Assembly: GCF_033807715.1 (NCBI RefSeq)
Contig: NC_084607.1
Span: forward strand, 14,272,441-14,336,440
Reading direction: 5' to 3'
DNA from: Cololabis saira
Taxonomy: Eukaryota; Chordata; Actinopteri; Beloniformes; Belonidae
Length of the DNA: 64,000 nucleotides
How positions within the stretch are numbered: the stretch's first letter is position 1; each line of letters opens with the position of its first letter. This document shows positions 22,590 to 33,234 of this stretch, one piece after another. The notes beneath the pieces were generated by a model. That model was not told where the DNA came from and searched no databases. It worked only from the letters and a program-made list of their open reading frames with translations. The position numbers and the translations under genes were made by a program.

Positions 22590-24585
22590 GAAATTGTTAT
22601 TGTGTATGCTTTATTTGATGATACACATTGTTTTTGTCTACTGCTGTTAATAAAATCGAGATTAGATCACATTTAGATTTTTTTTTTTTTAAATAACTAC
22701 ATTTTCTTCCGACTCTAATGACGAAGGATAGAGATGGTACTTTGCTTTCGTATGCTGCAAATGGTTAAATGTACCCAATATACAAGGCAAGCCTTAGGCT
22801 AACATGAAACCGTGACTTACATAGCAGGTTCTAAACATCTAGAGAGAACCAATCAAGAGTATCTTGACTAGAACTACATATAAGCAGTGTGTGAAGCCCA
22901 CCTAAACCGCAGCTTGTTCACTCTGCTGCGATCTAAGAAGCAAAATAAATGGCAAAAAGATTTCAAAACACTATTTGTTTTGGCTGTGAGGCTAATATAT
23001 GCAGCCTCTACACCCCAACAGATTTATAGGATTAGTGTAGAGCCTATACATGTAGCTCTGCGAGGGGCTGCGAGCATGTCTTTCAAGTTTGACGCGTGCG
23101 TGTCCATAAAATTAAATGTCCAGTTATATTCTTTTTGGATATGCCAATCCATTTATTTGCATATAGAGCCCAAAAAATGTATAATACTCCACAAAACACT
23201 TATTACCCTACTACACCATGGTCGAAAATTGTTTGCCCTCTGCTCAATGCCCACACCTGGCTTCCATCACTGCCAGGTATAAATTGGCTACTATGGCAAC
23301 AGTATGATTTGACCTGACGTCATACCAAGGCCATTCCGGTTCACGTAAGTAAATAAAAAAATAAAACACGTATTTGGCTCCAACGATTGAATTTAAGACA
23401 TGGTCAATTATTCAGTCAAAAACAGCTTCATGACTTTTGTGGACATCAAAAAAAGAATAGGTCTGTAATTTTATCAATGTCATCATTTCATTTCAATATT
23501 ATTTAACAATATACAAGACTTCCAGGGACATTCAGCAGACGGTGGTTAGGTTGTAGATCGTTCCACTGTGTTCTGACACCTAATATGACAAGAAGAACTT
23601 CCTGGATTTCACCAAAAATGGTAAGGCCCAAGACTGGAGTTTGACAATATGTTTGTAATTCAAGTCAAGAGATTGAAGTCTAGTTCGATTACCATCACTA
23701 AAAAACTGCTTACATTTCAAAGGAGGAGTTAAACGCATGAAACCCCAAGACTCACAGAAATACCAGGATTTGGAGGAATTCCTGCAAATCAGCCATACAA
23801 GAGCCTAGAGTCTCGTAGCTAGCTATAAAAAAGGTTTTTTTACAAGCTGTGATACTCGCTGAAAGAATATGACTACATCAAATTACCTTTTTCCCCTCTT
23901 TTGTTTTTGTCCTGCCAACGTATGAGCAACCGGGCTTACAATATCACCGAAATCTATCATCTTTAATTTAGCACATAATTTGTCTGTCACAACAGACATT
24001 TTGAGAAATATTGCTGAATCCGTTGTGTCTCAATGTTTTTGCTGGTCATGTTTAACCGGGGCTGACCACCACAGCCTCAACTCAGAATGAAAAATTGCCA
24101 TGTAATCTACAGTGGAAAAGGTTTACCTTTCAAAATAAAAGCTTAAAAATTGTAAATTTACTTCAGTTTTCAGGTACCTAAATTATTACATACCAATTTC
24201 TTTTTTTTATTTGTTTGTTTTTTTCCCATTACAAATGGGAACAAATTCATATTTTTAAGATGGAAAGTTTCTATTTTTTTTAGTTTGCATTATGTGAAAC
24301 AAAACTGCGATACTGTGATTTTCAATTTTCTACTTTTGTTCACAGTCACAGTTCTGTCGGGTCAGGCAAGAAATATATAGGCCTATTAATAAAAAAACAC
24401 ATTGAGTGGTTGGCATAACTTCCCTGGAGCACTGCCCTTTACAAGACAAGTACTGTAAAATGTGACCATATCAAATTGTCTACAATCTTATTGTGATACC
24501 ATTTCTCTTGTGTGTCAGTGTACTTGGTAGATATTTTCTAGTGAGACCTGAATGGGCCGGTCAACATTTTCCAAAGACACATTGG
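22590..24585. other. No gene seen
   Basis: Unique AT-rich sequence with a T-run near 22680. A frame at 22887-23282 is unrecognised. No mobile-element borders were found. Confidence 0.5.
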
Positions 24586-24592
24586 TTTAATT

Positions 24593-25295
24593 AGGGCCCG
24601 AGCACTGACAGTGTGAAGGCCCTATTGTATCTGGAGGAATTTTTCCGACGAAATGAGGGTCTTTTTGCCCCCCTAAACGTGCCACATAAGTCACGGCCAG
24701 GCCTGGCGATAGATTTGATATGTCATGGTTTGTATTAATGGGCGTGGCCTAAAGGCTCAACAGCGCCCCCTAGAAAACTTTGTGCCTCAAGCCCCACAAT
24801 ACGGTTTGACGTACATGCACGAAAATCGGTACACATCTGTATCATGTCGCAACTTAAAGAAAAGTCTCTTGGCGCCATGGCCGAAACCGAACAGGAAGTC
24901 GGCCATTTTGAATGAATTGTGTAATTTTTCCGCAATTTATGCCATTTCTTCAGCCGCTTCTTTGTCCGAACCGTAACGTGCATCCAGGTGTGTTATACAT
25001 CAAAATGTGCGTCTCGATCCTGCGACGACGCACATTACTTTTCTCAGTCAAAAGCGTTACTGTGGCGACGATAGACGCCAAAAAACGCGTCTCCCCTTCA
25101 TCTGATTGGTCCATATTTGATAGTTCCTATTTTCTGCCATAACTTTTGAATGGTTTGATATAGTAAGTCGTGGCTGGTGTCATCCGCTAAATGTCCAGGC
25201 CTGAAGAATCTACATGCAAGTCATACAAGCGCTTCCACTGCAGCGCTCCTGAAAGTGCACAAGGGTGCGAGGGCCCGTTCATCGCTGCTTGAAGC
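24593..25295 (+). repeat. GGGCCCGAGCAC-type dispersed repeat, copy 2 (complete, 703 bp)
   Basis: A full-length copy from AGGGCCCGAGCACTGACAG to CGCTGCTTGAAGC, flanked on both sides by TTTAATT (24586-24592 and 25296-25302). The TTTAATT may be a 7-bp target duplication or part of the ends. Near each end is a GGGCCC core (24595-24600 and about 25271-25276). It shares landmarks with 645-1218 at high identity. Minus-strand frames are conserved between copies but make no sense as protein. It is likely a non-autonomous DNA element. Confidence 0.8.
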
Positions 25296-25302
25296 TTTAA
25301 TT

Positions 25303-28237
25303 TTCATTTCATCTCAATGCTTTGTTGTCAAGAACGCTGTGATGAATCCTTCTGAAAAAGCTGTACTTCGTAATTTTAAAGATCCGTCAACAATCGATCT
25401 ATTTGTGACCAAAAAAGAAAAAAACACACTCTCCTAAAATATCTGGACAATTTCTTTTATTTTTTTCCAGTGAAAATTAAACATTTACCAATAACTAATT
25501 TAGTTAAGGATTAGTTTAGAATCTTTTGAATTAAATTCAAGCAGAATGCAGAGCACAGGGTCCAAATATGCCACACTATGTGTGTTTTGAAATGAAAAAG
25601 TAATCCTCAAAGACTTAAAAATCAAGGAAACTGGACATCCTTTTCTTGTTTCTTGAAAGTCCAGTTTCCTTGATTCAAGCCTTTGAGGATTACAATGACC
25701 TGACTGAGAGTCCACATCAGTGTAATGAAAAAGCATTTCACCCTCTGTTGTCGTGGTTTGGCTGAACACCAGAGTTCAGTGAAAATACAACATGTCAGAC
25801 TTTAAACGCAGACTTTTTTTGTCAGCATGGATTTTTTTAATTACTGCTTCTAGCATTTTAGCATTTTCTGCATATGTTTACAAACTGTAACTCTATTGCA
25901 ACACATTTTAAAATTCACCCCTTCTGGAAGAAGATCCCTGCTTAACACCTGGTTTGACCAATATGTTGAACTCAGATATGCCAAGGGGTTTTGTGTTTAT
26001 TAAAAGGGAAAAAAGGAAGTGTGTCATCAGCACTGAATTCACAACCGTTTCCTTCACACCAAACAACAAACTTGCAACCCATCCCCACCCCCTCCCACTG
26101 TGTGCGCTGATCTGCGGCGAAGCACCTTCATCCCAGCACTTCAAGCTTCGTTTTATGTCAACAGCCATCGGATTTGAGACAGAACGGAGATTCCTGCCCC
26201 GAGCATAAGCCAGGCAGGAGTGTGCCGGGGATGGTCTGCGAGTGCTCTTTCTGCTCTTCAGCTGTGGTTGAATAAATATTATGTTTGCGTTGGATGCGTG
26301 ACAATGAACATTAAATGTGCCGTCACATTTTCTAAATATATGTGGTTTCTTCATCTAATTTGCTTTCCCATGCTGTTTGTACACAGTGGCATTATCACAA
26401 AATCTATTTCATCCGCACTCACTCAACATCTCATTTGTGTCACTTCCTGCAGAATGGATATTAAGATGATGATGGAAAAATGTGACCACAATGTTTGAAA
26501 ATGTTATTGCAAGCAGTGTTTACTTAGCAAAGAAATGTCTCTGTAATTGTATTCATAATCATTTGTCTTCCTTATAACAGATTACTAAAGTAAATGTTTT
26601 CACTTATGTTGTTGATGCTCAGACTGCTATGCTCATCACAGTCCATTCAATCATATCATTTCCGTTAATGAATCATGTTAATTATTGCTGCTCGGTGTGT
26701 GTGGCTAACGTCAAAGTTTCACAGTCTAATAATCTACAATATCAAGGTTGGAACAAAGAGCCACATGGATGCACGGTACACTTGCAATTCACAAAGGGAG
26801 CTAAAATTTAATAGCAAAGAAAACAGTTAATGACTCCACCAAAAGCTGCCATCTGTCAGCCGTGGAGGGGAGAGGCAGATTAAAAGTGTATTAGCCTATT
26901 ATTCATGTTTACCGTCCTGTTTTTAACAGTTTTCAGGGACTTCTTTTAGACTAGTTGTTGCTGCAGACGTTACTCTTATAGCTGCTCCATTTGCCTGGAG
27001 ACTTCCCCCCCTTTGTTTGCTTATAGCTCAATTCTTAGAGACACTATTTACAGAGCTGCAAGCTGTAATTGATGTGCATCATTTAACGCTCCTCATTTGA
27101 CGCTTCCATGGTTCATTGCATGCATAAGAAGAGAGCCATGTAAAATGTCAATGCCACTGGCAAAAGCACTTAACCACCACACCGAGTGATCATATGGCAT
27201 TTTAAACCGAGTTTGGTGTTTGTTGGAATTTAAGACTGTAGTGTTTGAATTTATTTCAGGCATAAGCATGTTGGGTGCTCGTTGAGGTGTAGGTCACGAG
27301 AGTTTTGGAAGCCATCAGACTGTAACGTTCAATCACTGCGGCTGTGCCCCCAAAATGCAGGAAAAGAAACTTGAAGCATAACAAAATAAATGAAGAAAAA
27401 AATACCTCCAGGTCCTGTTTCCTTGTGTGGAGCACGAGTGAAACGTGAGCCGTGACGCCGCCTGCAGACAGCTGGATTGATTAAAACAGGAGCATATCTG
27501 TTCTGTGTTCGAAACGGATCACTGAGAAATGCAACTGAAGTGCTTTACAATGCAGACAAAGCTTTAAATGTTACGCATTTATAAAAATCACTCATAAGTG
27601 CTGCATTTAAAAAAAGAACTAAAATAAACTTCAGCTTCATTAAATGCACAAACAGCCTCCACTGGAGACGGTGCCTAAAGTGCATGTGCAGCGTTTGGTA
27701 GGATTTAGCGGTGTGTTAATTACACAGTTCTCGACCTTATCCAATCTGCACATTTGTTTATCTGAAAGGTTCCTTATCACCGCCTCACATATGGGTGCAT
27801 TTATGTTGATGTTCACATGACTGCCACCATAAAGTTCTGGCAGGCGAAACGGTTCCCTCGTGGCATCATTGTAAATGACTGAGATTCTTCATGTACACAT
27901 CATACCATAAGAACCGGAACTTGCTGATCCAGTCGAGCACATGTGAAAAATGTTAGCCCAGTGTTTGCCTGCGTGTGTGTGCTGTGCATAAGTGGAAAGA
28001 CATTTATTCCTCTGGTCTCAGTGTCCCCATCCACTGCTGTTAACAGCTCATGTGACACTTTGCATCACCTGCTTTTAAATTTTTTTTTTCCTTTTAAGAA
28101 AAGCTTCACTCAGCAGTAATATGATCAGCTGGCACATAAAAGGAACTCTCTTGTAACTTGAGAAACGCCCGAATTATCAGTGCTTAGCAGTGAGCTTTTG
28201 GTTTGGATCATTTGCCATCCAACACCTCTATCAGACT

Positions 28238-28239
<2 letters not shown>
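25303..28239. other. No gene seen
   Basis: Unique sequence. An inverted pair lies near 25613-25690: CTCAAAGACTTAAAAATCAAGGAAACTGGA and its partner (TCCAGTTTCCTTGATT...CTTTGAGGATTAC), forming a hairpin of about 25-bp arms with a short loop. The 26.8-28.2 kb part has balanced, non-repetitive composition and could include conserved noncoding sequence. That cannot be judged from one genome. Confidence 0.45.
25606..25692. repeat. Imperfect inverted repeat (hairpin)
   Basis: GTAATCCTCAAAGACTTAAA, then TCAAGGAAACTGGA, is mirrored by TCCAGTTTCCTTGA and then CCTTTGAGGATTAC. The arms are about 30 bp with a few mismatches, around a loop rich in C/T. Origin unknown; it may be a very short MITE. Confidence 0.7.
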
Positions 28240-28301
<62 letters not shown>

Positions 28302-28303
28302 TG
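28240..28303. repeat. (TG)n microsatellite
   Basis: About 31 uninterrupted TG units. Confidence 0.97.
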
Positions 28304-29839
28304 TTTCCTGCGAAGTGCCACATTGAGAAGACGAAGCATCATTAGTGTCTCAAGCAACTGGCACAGAGATTACAGGTGATGTTCCATGATGCGGTTGATG
28401 AAGCACATGACCTTGACAAGAAGGGAGCAGATGGCTCGCCGCAAACAAACAAGCAGCAGAGGAGCATATGTTTTCTTCGTGGCCTGACCTGCAGACAAGT
28501 CAATAAATGTGAACCTATCTTTTAAAAAAAACACAGCCATCAGGGAACGGTGAAGTTCTGAGCTATGTATGTCCTGATTACAATCACACTTGAAGAGTAA
28601 ACTGCAGCTTTCAGTATTCCTCTATTTAGAGTTAACATATTAGATGTTTTGCATGACATGAATTCAGATCATAGGAAATGCACACCTTTTTTTATGTTAA
28701 TGAGGACTGGATCTCCTTACTGGAAAGTAAGAGACTGAAGTCATCTGTTATTTTATTCATCTACATATTACACACCAGGGGCCTCATGTACGAAACGTGC
28801 GGCGCACAAAAATCGTGCGTACGCAACTTTCTACACTCACGGTCGGATGTTCGAAAAATGATTTGTACGTAGAAAGTTGCAGTCCTCCAAGCACGAATCA
28901 TGTCTGGCGTACGCACTTTTCTGAGGTTTGGTCCGTTGGCGACACTCACTGGTGATGCAGTGAAGTGCAGAATATGAGGAAACGTGACGTCAACAATAAG
29001 TTCACGACCACGTGAAGGACACGACAGTCCCCACATCACCAGATAAGTTACACACAAGTGGAGCAGCAACAATCCCACAATCAACCACATGATCTGAACA
29101 TTCAACTAAAGGCAGGAGCTCAATGATGGAACCCGCAAATCCCAATCGCAGCATAGGCTCCGTTAGAGGAACCTGCTGATGATCAGGAGGGAGAAAGTCT
29201 TCAGGGTTCACGTAGACCTGCTGGTCCAGGGTGAAAACTGGACCATCAGCTGGTTTAGAAACCAAAAGGATCCTTCTGGATCTCTGTCCTGAACTGGACC
29301 AGCTGCTCCGGTTCAGACCAACATGATGCTTTCAGCTGGAGCTGCTGACAGGTTGGACATCTGTCAGTCGCCATGACGACCGTATTGGACGAGTACTGGA
29401 GATTAAAGCCAGATCCTAAAACATCCCATAACTGTGTCTGGACAGAAAAACAAAATACATTTTGTAGTGAAAAACCGGTTCTGTAAAGTTGTCTTTTAAA
29501 ATAAAACGATGAATGAATGAATAAAGTTTTTATTGAATGTTTAGGCGACTTTCAGAGTCTGATATCGAGTCGGCTGCAGGTGCTGCAGGATCCAGAAAGT
29601 GTTTCTCCGGGGATGGACCGGGATCTAGACCGGTCTCTCCTCCTGCAGATGCAACACTCCGAGTTACAGCAACTTTGCTCTTTATTTCTCACGTTTGCAC
29701 CGCGATAATCCCGTTGGCACAAGTTGTCTTTCTGCAGCAGAGGAATCAGATCGTGATGCTTCATGTTTTAAATATAAGTTCATGTTGTTCCCATCGTATA
29801 GGTGATCGCGGACATCCACAATGTGTAGGACTCAATATA

Positions 29840-30260
29840 GTCAGGGCCGAAAATTGAAAAAGCCCCTTAGAAAACAACATAGTAGGCATTTTTGAGGAAA
29901 AAAACTTTCTCTATTGTTTCTGTAGGATTTTTTTGTGCTGAATCCATTTCTGCCGTATGCTAAGCTGTCAAAGTTATCGTTTAGTCATAATTATTGATTA
30001 ATTAGCACAACTATTGATTTGTCGTCTAAAGTTAGAAATGGTGATCAGTTTCCTATTTGTCAATAGTAGATATATGATTGTTTGGTATCAATGTAAAGGG
30101 GACCTTCTCAGCTTTTATCTGAGCCCATGGTTGTGTTTTTCTGACAAACATAGAGGTCACACGGCCTCCTTAAACCATAAATTACACACATTTCCATACA
30201 ATTTTTCGCCTAAACTATCTAGTTAATTTTATCTTGTGGGATCAAGAGATATCAACGACC
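29840..30260 (+). repeat. Unclassified old repeat, forward copy
   Basis: Aligns, with substitutions and gaps, to the reverse complement of 31860-32280. Shared blocks include GTAGGCATTTTTGAGGAAAA, GAATCCA...CCGTATGC, TTTGGTATCA-x-T-x-TAAAGG-x-GAC, TTTTCTGACA-x-AC...GAGGTCA and TTTTCGCCTA. No coding potential and no family name known to me. Confidence 0.65.
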
Positions 30261-30479
30261 CAAAAGACAACAACCACAATACCCAATGGACTTTGAGGAG
30301 TCAGGAAATGTATGATATAACCATACTTTTTCTTTGTGAGAAGTTATTATAAGGCTTGAAATAGCTGTAACCAGCTCAGTCCCATTCACCACCATTCATT
30401 CTTTGGACCAGCATTTTGTAAAGACTACCACATTATTAGTAACTAACTAACTCTAACTCTAACTAACTCCTTTCTTTTA

Positions 30480-30622
30480 ATTGTGATGTGTGCCCTGTTA
30501 GGGACGAGTGTTGCAAATTAGCATTCGCTATAAACACTGATTCAGGCATCACATAGCCATTTATGTCTGTCTATGTTTTCTGTATCTGTCCCTTCCAAAT
30601 AAACAAATGAAATGAAATGTAA
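30480..30622 (+). mobile_element. LINE 3' end with (AAATG)n tail
   Basis: GTTAGGGACGAGTGTTGCAA... through CTGTCCCTTCCAAATAAACA and ending AAATGAAATGAAATG. The polyadenylation-like AATAAA followed by a pentanucleotide tail is typical of 3'-anchored teleost LINE fragments. The tail unit matches the opposite-orientation fragment at 51175-51330. Confidence 0.55.
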
Positions 30623-30684
30623 GCAATATTCAAAGGCCTGAGGGATTTTCATCAATTTAATTCATCAAAAATTTCACTGAACAA

Positions 30685-31552
30685 TCACATTTTTCCCCTC
30701 CTTGAACCCCCACCTTACTGTGGTGGAGGGGTTTGTGTGCCCGAGTGATCCTAGGAGCTATGTTGTCGGGGGCACTTATGCCCCTGGTAGGGTCTCCCAT
30801 GGCAAACGGGTCCTGGGTGACGGGCCAGACTAAGAGCGGTTCACGCCAATCATGGAGGAGAAAGAACAAAGGACCGTAACGTCGCCCGGATCGGCGTCAC
30901 CGTGGCCCCGCCCTGGAGCCAGGCCTGGGGTTGGGGCTCGTAGGCGAGCGCCTGGTGGCCGGGTCTTTGCCCGTGGGACCCGGCCGGGCTCAGCCCGAAA
31001 CGGCGACGTGGGCCCACCTTCCTGTTGGCCCACCACCCACAGGAAGGTCCGTGTGAGGCCAGTGCCATGTGGGCTGAGTAGCGGTCGTGGCGGGGGGCCT
31101 CGACGACCCAATCCCTGGACCAAAACCCTCACAGTGGGGACATGGAATGTCACCTCGCTGGGGGGGAAGGAGCCGGAGCTTGTGCGTGAGGTTGAGAGAT
31201 ACCGGCTAGAGATAGTCGGGCTCACCTCCACACATAGTTTGGGCTCTGGAACCCAGCTCCTTGAAGGGGGCTGGACCCTCCACTACTCTGGAGTTGCCCA
31301 GGGTGAGAGGCGGCGGGCTGGTGTGGGCTTGGTTATAGCCCCCCAGCTCAGTCGCCATGTGTTGGCGTTCACCCCGGTGAACGAGAGGGTTGCTTCCCTG
31401 CGCCTTCGGGTCGGGAAAAGGTCTCTCACTGTTGTTTGTGCCTACGGGCCGAACAGCAGAGTACCCGGCCTTCTTGGAGTCCCTGGGAGGAGTACTGGAT
31501 AGTGCTCCAACTGGGGATTCCATGGTTCTACTGGGAGGAGTACTGGATAGTG
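30685..31552 (+). pseudogene. RTE/Rex-like LINE 5' fragment with endonuclease domain
   Basis: The 5' leader (TGGTGGAGGGGTTTGTGTGC...GATCCTAGGAGCTATGTTGT) is one I remember from teleost RTE-like LINEs. The frame 30852-31502 has a basic, proline-rich N-terminus. An exonuclease-endonuclease-phosphatase domain then starts at residue 96 (GTWNVTSL) and runs through GLTSTHSL, RRAGVGLVIA and VCAYGPN (residues 196-201). A one-base loss just after YGPN moves the continuation (AEYPAFLESLGGVLDSAP) into another frame. The copy stops at about 31552, before the GDFN motif, and ends with a template-switch-like 22-bp repeat. There is no reverse transcriptase. Endonucleases of this type nick the genomic target for target-primed reverse transcription. 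Confidence 0.8.
31483..31552. repeat. 22-bp direct repeat at the broken LINE end
   Basis: CTGGGAGGAGTACTGGATAG-TG occurs at 31483-31504 and again at 31531-31552, a 48-bp offset. The second copy starts exactly where the LINE should read CTGGGAGACTTCAAC, so the jump used a 7-bp CTGGGAG match. Confidence 0.9.
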
Positions 31553-31589
31553 AGAAAGAGAAAATCAGAGAAACAAAGACATTGAAACA

Positions 31590-31652
31590 AAGAAACAATT
31601 TTAGTATCAACTTTGTTTTATTAAAACAAAGTTGATACTAAAATTGTTTCTT
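31590..31652. repeat. Perfect 63-bp palindrome
   Basis: Arms of 31 bp (31590-31620 and 31622-31652) are exact reverse complements around a single T. The arm begins AAGAAACAATTTTAGTATCA. It could be the fused ends of a small element or the product of hairpin-primed synthesis. Confidence 0.95.
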
Positions 31653-31666
31653 CTCCTTTTTTCCAT

Positions 31667-31762
31667 ATGAGAATCGATAAGAGAATCGATAAAGAATCGA
31701 ATCGTTAAGCAGAATCGAAAATGGAATCGGAATCGAAAAAATCTTATCAATTCCCATCCCTA
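31667..31762. mobile_element. hAT-like terminal fragment rich in GAATCGAT
   Basis: Repeated GAATCGATAA/GAATCGGAATCG motifs end in TTATCAATTCCCATCCCTA. On the other strand this reads TAGGGATGGGAATTGATAAG, close to the TAGGACTGGGGATCGATTAA terminus of the hAT element at 37838-39585. The opposite end is not recognisable nearby. Confidence 0.5.
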
Positions 31763-31859
31763 TCCAGCACACAATCACCCACAAGATAGACATAATATGG
31801 TGATATTATACATTTTCTGAAACTGTATATGAAAGTGAGTATTGCTGTACTTGTTTTTT

Positions 31860-32280
31860 TATGTCTCTGGTATTCCTAGGTGTCACAGAGTTAATACAAA
31901 TAAAAATAACATAGGCGAAAATGGTGAAAAATTAACATTCTCTGGGGTTTCTGGAGCTCTATTGACCTCCAAGTATGTCAGAAAAGTTCAACTTTAGGTT
32001 TGAAAGACAGCTATAAATGTCTCCTTTAAAATGATACCAAACACAGTATTATTGGAACTTAGGAATTGCTTGATCTATGAGCCTAAACCAGGATAGGCAA
32101 CAGCGTTTACAGTCCAATTTACCATATGGGGTGGCCATCTTGAATGTGGGAATATAGAAAACCAGGGGTCTCATTTTTTTGGCATACGGTGGATTCTGGT
32201 TTGGGACACACTGATCTTTCAAAAAATGCTGTATGCCATCTTTTCCTCAAAAATGCCTACAGGGTTACATGATTCTGAAG
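31860..32280 (-). repeat. Unclassified old repeat, reverse copy
   Basis: Inverted, diverged partner of 29840-30260. The pair encloses the LINE fragments and the palindrome. Confidence 0.65.
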
Positions 32281-32386
32281 TTACAGCCCAGTCTAATAAA
32301 CGTGTACATTGGGTTTAATCCATCAGTATATAATACGCGTTACAATAAAGCGGAACGAGGAGCAGTTTTTCGTCCCACCAACTTAA

Positions 32387-32687
32387 AGCTTGAGGCAAGA
32401 ATAAGAAATGAGACTCATTAGCGCCACGACGACCGTCGGGGTTACTGCAGCCAACAGCGAAGCCGGCACACGAGAACGCGCATGCAGCGTCATTTGACGT
32501 CACATCCGCAGGACAGCGCGGGAAATTCCGGCCCGGAATTGCAGCACATTTTGCAGCACACAGCCTGTTCAAGGCAACGGAGAGATACACTAGAGGGCTC
32601 ATTCTTTTTGGTTTGGAACGCTTCATTTGACCTTATTACTAGAAAAAATTTTTCATAAATCCTGCCTCAATCCTGCCTCATGCTCCT
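32387..32687. mobile_element. TTAA-flanked MITE, copy B (301 bp)
   Basis: The termini AGCTTGAGGC and GCCTCATGCTCCT are flanked by TTAA at 32383-32386 and 32688-32691. It shares most of its interior with copy A but has an extra CATGCAGCGTCATTTGACGT segment near the left third. It lacks the TGTATACGGATT stretch near the right end. Confidence 0.75.
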
Positions 32688-32802
32688 TTAAGTTCTGGTG
32701 TCGGTTCTTAAAATACAAACAAGAAAAGGAGAGTGTAATAATGCACTAACACTGCCCATAAACATTCACAAACCCTTACGATCAAAATAAAACCACAACT
32801 CT

Positions 32803-33079
32803 TCACGGAATGCAACACAAAGCAAAGAACAACAATCCCCATAATGCAATGCAGCTTAAATCGGAAGAAATGCCCCCAAATAACTTATTTTTTCCAGGCC
32901 TCAACTTTTGACAGGACTGTCTCCAGCTCACAGTCGATGATTTTTTTTGTATATGTTTTACTTGTTTTTGCAAGTTCCTTGTTAACATGAGCGGTTTTTA
33001 ATGGATAATTATCCTCATTATCATATTCAAATATATCTACATGAGGGAGGAGACAGGGCGGAGTGTTGTGCTCCCGCAT
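32803..33079 (-). pseudogene. Myb/SANT-like fragment of the outer DNA element
   Basis: The minus-strand frame (33079-32885) begins MREHNTPPCLLPHVDIFEYD and leads into CELETVLSKVEAWKK. Then, after a frameshift near 32884, it reads NKLFGGISSDLS. The pattern E-L-E-x-L-x-x-x-V-E-x-x-K...LFG-x-x-SS is that of the Myb/SANT-like domain in Harbinger-associated and MSANTD/NAIF1-type proteins. Only the first helix region survives before similarity ends. No nuclease exon is present. Confidence 0.5.
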
Positions 33080-33234
33080 GTGCGCTCAAATCCACGTTGA
33101 TTGTGATCGTCAAAGACACGTGCGTGGATTTGGGCGTACACACAGTTTTGAACATCCAATTTTTTTTTTGCGTACGCAATTCCACGCACGGATTCACGTT
33201 GAAATCCACGCACTCTTTGTACATGAGGCCCCAG

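Larger units (their letters stand above)
28776..33234. mobile_element. Composite DNA element with CWGGGGCCTCATGTAC inverted ends
   Basis: The left end is CAGGGGCCTCATGTACGAA. The right end on the opposite strand is CTGGGGCCTCATGTACAAA. Both continue into CGTACGCA-rich, G/C-alternating terminal sequence. A Myb/SANT-like frame lies near the right end (32803-33079), suggesting a Harbinger-type element. I see no target duplication. Most of the 4.46 kb is later insertions: two inverted copies of an old repeat, a LINE 3' end, an RTE-like LINE 5' fragment, a palindrome, a hAT-like end and a TTAA MITE. The host element itself accounts for only about 1.5 kb. The alternative is two unrelated copies in opposite orientation. 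Confidence 0.6.

Noticed and set aside
24586..25302. TTTAATT as a firm 7-bp target duplication of the dispersed repeat
   Set aside because: The right-hand TTTAATT may be part of the family's own end, and copy 1 lacks the right end, so it cannot be decided here.
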